A stretch of 21,812 nt of DNA, taken from contig JACQVL010000115.1 in assembly GCA_016209865.1 (NCBI GenBank), positions 1 through 21,812 of the forward strand. Direction: 5' to 3'. This DNA is from Candidatus Latescibacterota bacterium. Its GTDB lineage: Bacteria; JAAXHH01; JACQVL01. Below are positions 18,258 to 21,812 of the stretch, one piece after another. Below the pieces are notes generated by a model, which was not told the origin of the DNA, did no database searches, and saw nothing but the letters and a program-made list of their open reading frames with translations. The position numbers were made by a program, and so were the translations under genes. How positions within the stretch are numbered: the first letter of the stretch is position 1; every line of letters starts with the position of its first letter.

Positions 18258-19376
18258 ATGCGCATCGGCTACATCGTGCCCGGATTCCCCGCCGACGAGC
18301 GCGATTGGTTCACTCCGGCCATCGCGGACACGATTCGGTGCATCAGGACGCGGCATGACGTTCGTGTCATCACACTGCGATACCCGCGCGAGACGAGGGA
18401 GTACACGGTGCACGGTATCCCGGTCATCGCCGTCGGCGACCGGGGGTTCACGACGCTCCGGCGGGGACTCCGGCGGGTGCTCGACGAGCACCAGCGGCGA
18501 CCGTTCGATCTTCTGCACGCCTTCTGGGCGACGGAGGCTGGAGCGGTCGGGGCGGCGGCGGCGCGGCGACTCGACCTGCCCCTGGTTGTCACCTGTGCGG
18601 GGGGAGAACTCGTCGCACGGGAAGACCTCCGGTACGGGGACTGGCGGTCGCTCCGGGCGCGCGTCCTGATCCGGGCGGCGTTGAATCGAGCAGACAGTAT
18701 CGTCGTTGGTTCAGCGTCTCAACGTGCGCTGGTGGCTGGCCGGAAGGCAGCCTGGGGGACGAAGACGGCCTGCATTCCGCTCGGCATCGATACTGAGAAG
18801 TTCCGGCCCGCGCCGACGGGCGTCCAGATCCGCACGTTTACGATCCTCTCCGTCGCCGGCCTGATCCCGGTCAAGAATCACCGGATGCTCTTTCGCGCCC
18901 TGACACGACTGCGAGACCGGCCGTGGCGGCTTGACCTCGTCGGGGACGGCCCGTTGAAAGAAGACCTTCGAGCTAACGCTCGATCCCTCGGCATCGTGGA
19001 GCGTCTCCACTGGCACGGTTGGGTCCACCATGATGAGGTGGCCGTTTACTACCAGCGCGCCGATGCGTTCGTGACGACATCTTATCATGAAGCTCAGTGT
19101 GTGGCGTTGCTCGAAGGAATGGCGTGCGGGCTGCCGGTCGTCTCGACGGCGGTCGGGCTCGTCCCGGAGGTGATCGAGTCGGGCGTGAACGGGGTCTGCG
19201 TCCCATGCGAGAATGATGAGATGCTGACGGAAGGACTCGCCATGTTCCTCGACCGTCCTGAACGAACGGTCGCTGCCGGGGAACACAGCCGGTTCCGTGC
19301 GCTCGCGTACGATCGGCGGTTGATGGTCGCGCGGCTGGAGGAGGAGTACGAGAAACTGTCCGGGGGAAAAGCATGA
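18258..19376 (+). CDS. GT4-family glycosyltransferase
   Basis: The 372-residue GT-B retaining glycosyltransferase transfers a sugar from a nucleotide donor to an acceptor at the cytoplasmic face. The N-terminal domain starts MRIGYIVPGFPADERDWF. The donor domain begins near residue 195 (ILSVAGLIPVKNHRMLF), with LVGDGPLKEDL and the E-x7-E pair E278/E286 in SYHEAQCVALLEGMACG. Substitution of the usual EGFG after the first glutamate by EAQC is common in this family. The ribosome binding site is weak and an AT-rich hairpin lies immediately upstream, so this gene and those after it may be expressed differently from the upstream genes. It is followed after 16 bases by the flippase gene. Confidence 0.92.
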   Translation: MRIGYIVPGFPADERDWFTPAIADTIRCIRTRHDVRVITLRYPRETREYTVHGIPVIAVGDRGFTTLRRGLRRVLDEHQRRPFDLLHAFWATEAGAVGAAAARRLDLPLVVTCAGGELVAREDLRYGDWRSLRARVLIRAALNRADSIVVGSASQRALVAGRKAAWGTKTACIPLGIDTEKFRPAPTGVQIRTFTILSVAGLIPVKNHRMLFRALTRLRDRPWRLDLVGDGPLKEDLRANARSLGIVERLHWHGWVHHDEVAVYYQRADAFVTTSYHEAQCVALLEGMACGLPVVSTAVGLVPEVIESGVNGVCVPCENDEMLTEGLAMFLDRPERTVAAGEHSRFRALAYDRRLMVARLEEEYEKLSGGKA

Positions 19377-19392
19377 GAGGGCGGGCGACACG

Positions 19393-20658
19393 GTGAGGCG
19401 GCTCGCCAGGAATACCGTTTTGTTGCTCGCGGGCAACCTCTCACAGGCCGGTCTCGGACTGCTGACGGGCGTGATCTTGGCCCGGTATCTGGGAGCGACC
19501 GGGTTCGGACAGTATGCGTTCGTGATGACGACGGTCAGCGTGTTCGGGCTGTTCGTCGAGCTGGGGTTTAATACCTTCCTCACACGCGACGTGGCGCGCG
19601 ACCGGCGCCGGGCGACCCGCTACTTGCTCGGCTCATTGATCGCCAAACTCGGCCTGACCATCCTGACGACAATCCCGTATCTACTCCTGGTGTGGGGCCT
19701 GGGAGGACACCGGGACGAGCAGGTTCTTACGGCGATGTGCGCCGGGCCGATCCTGTTTCTGGTCATCGCGTTCAACGCGTCGTTCGCGTCGATGTTCCGA
19801 GCCTTCGAAGCGATGGGCGATCTGCTTCTCCTGAACGTCGCGGCGGCCGTGAGCCAGGTGGCCGGTCTGTTCGGGCTGGCGACGGCCGGGTACGGGGTGA
19901 CCGCCTTAGTCGGGTGGACGGTCTGTGTGCAGGTGGGACGGCTGGGGGCGAGCTGGCTGCTGTTTCGCCGGTTGATCGGCCGGGACAAGAGGGATGGGCA
20001 CGACGAATCCCTGCCTGGGGAAGCCTCGCTCATCCCGTTCAGTCTCACCCTCATCAAGCAGGCGTTCCCGTTCGGACTGGCGTCGATCATCATTACCCTG
20101 TACGCACGTGCGGATATTCTGCTCCTGTCGTTCCTGGCGGGCGATCGGGCGGTCGGATACTACAGCGCCGTCTACCGCTTTTTCGATACCCTGCGGATGC
20201 CGCCGGGCGCGTTCTTGGGGGCGTACCTGCCCGTGATCTCACGGGCAGGGGTCGAACGAGACCGGACAGGTCTGATCGAGTCATGCCGGACAGCCCGTTC
20301 CTGGCTGCTCGTCTATGGGACCGGATGTGCTCTGGTTGTTGCGCTTCTCGCCCGGCCGGTGGTGCTCTGGCTGTACACTGAACAGTTTGCCACGTCGATC
20401 CCGGTGCTCCAGGTGCTCATCTGGGCGCTCGTCCCGAGTGTCGCGAACGACCTCACCCTACACTATTTTTATGCGGTCGGGCGAGAGCGCGTCGCTCCGA
20501 CGGTCATGTCACTCGGTCTGGTCGTGAACGTGGGGTTGAACCTGTGGCTGATCTCTCGGTATGGGGCGCTGGGAGCCGCGATCTCCATGCTCGTCTCGGA
20601 ATGGATACTCTGCGTCGTGTTCTGGAGAGAAGGAAACCGTCATGATCATCCTGTATAA
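19393..20658 (+). CDS. Polysaccharide/lipid-linked oligosaccharide flippase (Wzx-like, MATE/MVF fold)
   Basis: The 421-residue membrane protein moves lipid-linked saccharides across the inner membrane. About 12 hydrophobic segments can be followed from residue 7 on. The opening (LLLAGNLSQAGLGLLTGVILARYLGATGFGQYAF) is the typical first helix pair of polysaccharide-synthesis flippases, with the LGATGFGQY turn; further helices include FPFGLASIIITLYARADILLLSFL and the C-terminal pair ending near 410. GTG at 19393 is the best available start; a GAGAGG element lies about 12 bases before it, somewhat far. No Wzy polymerase or O-antigen ligase gene is visible in the window. The end overlaps the next gene by 17 bases. 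Confidence 0.9.
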   Translation: MRRLARNTVLLLAGNLSQAGLGLLTGVILARYLGATGFGQYAFVMTTVSVFGLFVELGFNTFLTRDVARDRRRATRYLLGSLIAKLGLTILTTIPYLLLVWGLGGHRDEQVLTAMCAGPILFLVIAFNASFASMFRAFEAMGDLLLLNVAAAVSQVAGLFGLATAGYGVTALVGWTVCVQVGRLGASWLLFRRLIGRDKRDGHDESLPGEASLIPFSLTLIKQAFPFGLASIIITLYARADILLLSFLAGDRAVGYYSAVYRFFDTLRMPPGAFLGAYLPVISRAGVERDRTGLIESCRTARSWLLVYGTGCALVVALLARPVVLWLYTEQFATSIPVLQVLIWALVPSVANDLTLHYFYAVGRERVAPTVMSLGLVVNVGLNLWLISRYGALGAAISMLVSEWILCVVFWREGNRHDHPV

Positions 20659-21812
20659 TCCAAGAGCAACGGCCCCTACGGCCCGCCGATTTCCGTTGTC
20701 CGTCATGGCGATCGGGGCAGTCCTGGACGATGATACGTATACGATCGTGGATGGGAACGCCTGCGACGATCCGTATCAGGTTATCGCAGACCTCATCCGT
20801 TCCGACGCATCCGTGGATATCGTCGGGGTGACAGTCATGCCGGGCCCGCAGCTCCAGCAGGCGGTTCCGGTCTGCCGCCGACTGAAAGCGGAATTCCCGC
20901 ACGTCACGATCGTCTGGGGGGGCTATTTCCCTTCGCTCTACCCGGACGCCGTCCTGCGGGCCGAGTACGTGGATTTCGTCGTCCGGGGACAGGGAGAAGA
21001 GACGTTCACTGAACTCCTCACGGTGTGCCGGACTGGAGGCAGTTTTGCCGGGATTCCGGGCCTGTCATTCAAGGAAAATGGCAACATCCGACACAACCCC
21101 GAACGAGTCTGGAAAGGACCGGATGCGTTCCCGGTCTATCCGTACCACAAGATCGACGCGCCGCGCTATATCTTGCCGAGTTTTTTAGGCGACCGGACGG
21201 CCGTCCATCAGGCCAGCATCGGGTGTCCGTTCAAGTGTAACTTCTGCGGAGTCATCACCGCCTATGGCAGCCGGGAGAAGATGGAATCCCCGGAACGGAC
21301 TGCCGGAACGCTCCACTTCTTGAAAGAGCGGTACGGGGTCAACGCCATCCAATTCTACGATAACAATTTTTTCTTGGGGGAAGCGCATACCGCTGAACTG
21401 TGCGAGCGGATGATTCCGCTCGGCATGAATTGGTGGTGCGAGGCCCGGATTGATGCATTACTCCGGTATTCAGACGCGACGTGGAGAAAAATCCGGGACA
21501 GCGGCTGCCGGATGGTCTTCACCGGGGCGGAGTCCGGGTCGGACTGGGTTCTCCGGCAGATGTCGAAGCACTTAACGACAGCCCAAACGCTGGAGTTGGC
21601 CGAGCGGGCCAGACGGTGGGGGATCATCCCGGAGTTCTCTTTTATCCTGGGCAACCCGAACGACCCGGAACGGGACATCCGGGAGACGATCGCGTTCATC
21701 CGTCGTCTCAAGACGATCAACCCTGATTGCGAGATTATCATCTACCATTACACGCCGACACCGCAACGGAACAAATCGTACGGAGGCATCGACGGCAGGT
21801 TCGAATTCCCGG
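20642..21812 (+). CDS. B12-binding-type radical SAM protein 4 (truncated by window end)
   Basis: About 390 residues are visible, open to the window end. The N-terminal domain (IILYNPRATAPTARRFPLSVMAIGAVL, VWGGYFPSL, GQGEETFTEL) is cobalamin-type Rossmann. The radical SAM motif is C195, C199, C202 (IGCPFKCNFC), followed by FYDNNFFLGEA and GAESGSDWVLRQMSKH. Shared signatures put it in the same subfamily as protein 2 (14546). The ATG at 20642 lies inside the end of the flippase gene with AAGGA about 8 bases upstream, so co-expression is likely. C-terminal features cannot be judged. Substrate unknown. Confidence 0.9.
   Translation, partial: MIILYNPRATAPTARRFPLSVMAIGAVLDDDTYTIVDGNACDDPYQVIADLIRSDASVDIVGVTVMPGPQLQQAVPVCRRLKAEFPHVTIVWGGYFPSLYPDAVLRAEYVDFVVRGQGEETFTELLTVCRTGGSFAGIPGLSFKENGNIRHNPERVWKGPDAFPVYPYHKIDAPRYILPSFLGDRTAVHQASIGCPFKCNFCGVITAYGSREKMESPERTAGTLHFLKERYGVNAIQFYDNNFFLGEAHTAELCERMIPLGMNWWCEARIDALLRYSDATWRKIRDSGCRMVFTGAESGSDWVLRQMSKHLTTAQTLELAERARRWGIIPEFSFILGNPNDPERDIRETIAFIRRLKTINPDCEIIIYHYTPTPQRNKSYGGIDGRFEFP

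Overview
The window is GC-rich DNA (roughly 60-65% G+C by eye) from a Gram-negative-type bacterium. That reading rests on membrane FtsH, a two-subunit NADPH-type glutamate synthase, a lipoprotein CuA protein and a Wzx-like flippase. The style would fit Nitrospirota, NC10 or a deep proteobacterial lineage, but nothing in the window fixes the phylum.

Layout. (1) 1-2009, minus strand: the 5' part of ftsH, running off the window, preceded by a LysR-family regulator gene. (2) 2284-8474, plus strand: gltB and gltD, the two subunits of glutamate synthase, divergent from the LysR gene. This gltC/gltAB-like arrangement suggests that the regulator controls nitrogen assimilation. (3) About 8555-10430: an AT-rich island with a small putative restriction endonuclease gene and a TSPPY-type DNA amino-methyltransferase gene. 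An integron-type core site (GTTAGGC) lies on its left edge and a half attC-like sequence (GTCTAAC plus GGCCGAC) on its right edge, so the pair looks like a captured gene cassette. (4) 10465-10842: a small lipoprotein with a complete CuA copper site, standing alone with no oxidase genes nearby. (5) 10957-21812, plus strand: a tight, mostly overlapping operon headed by a TTGACA-N17-TATTTT promoter. It encodes a glycosyltransferase/nucleotidyltransferase-like fusion, three B12-binding-type radical SAM proteins, a SAM methyltransferase, a second glycosyltransferase, a polysaccharide flippase and a fourth radical SAM protein cut by the window end.

The operon is the most unusual part. Two GT-B glycosyltransferases and a flippase point to assembly and export of a lipid-linked saccharide or cell-surface glycan. 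Four radical SAM enzymes in two sequence subfamilies, plus a methyltransferase, suggest heavy radical-based modification (methylation, C-C bond formation or rearrangement) of the sugar or its lipid carrier. The product cannot be named from sequence alone.

Two background signals run across the window. Leucine TTA codons in the GC-rich genes are nearly always followed by G, and I found no CTAG tetranucleotide by eye. Short AT-rich or GATTGCGG-type repeats sit directly at gene ends, including a perfect 25-bp inverted repeat at 18147-18248. No tRNA, rRNA, CRISPR array or transposase was seen, and no gene-free stretch exceeds 300 bases.
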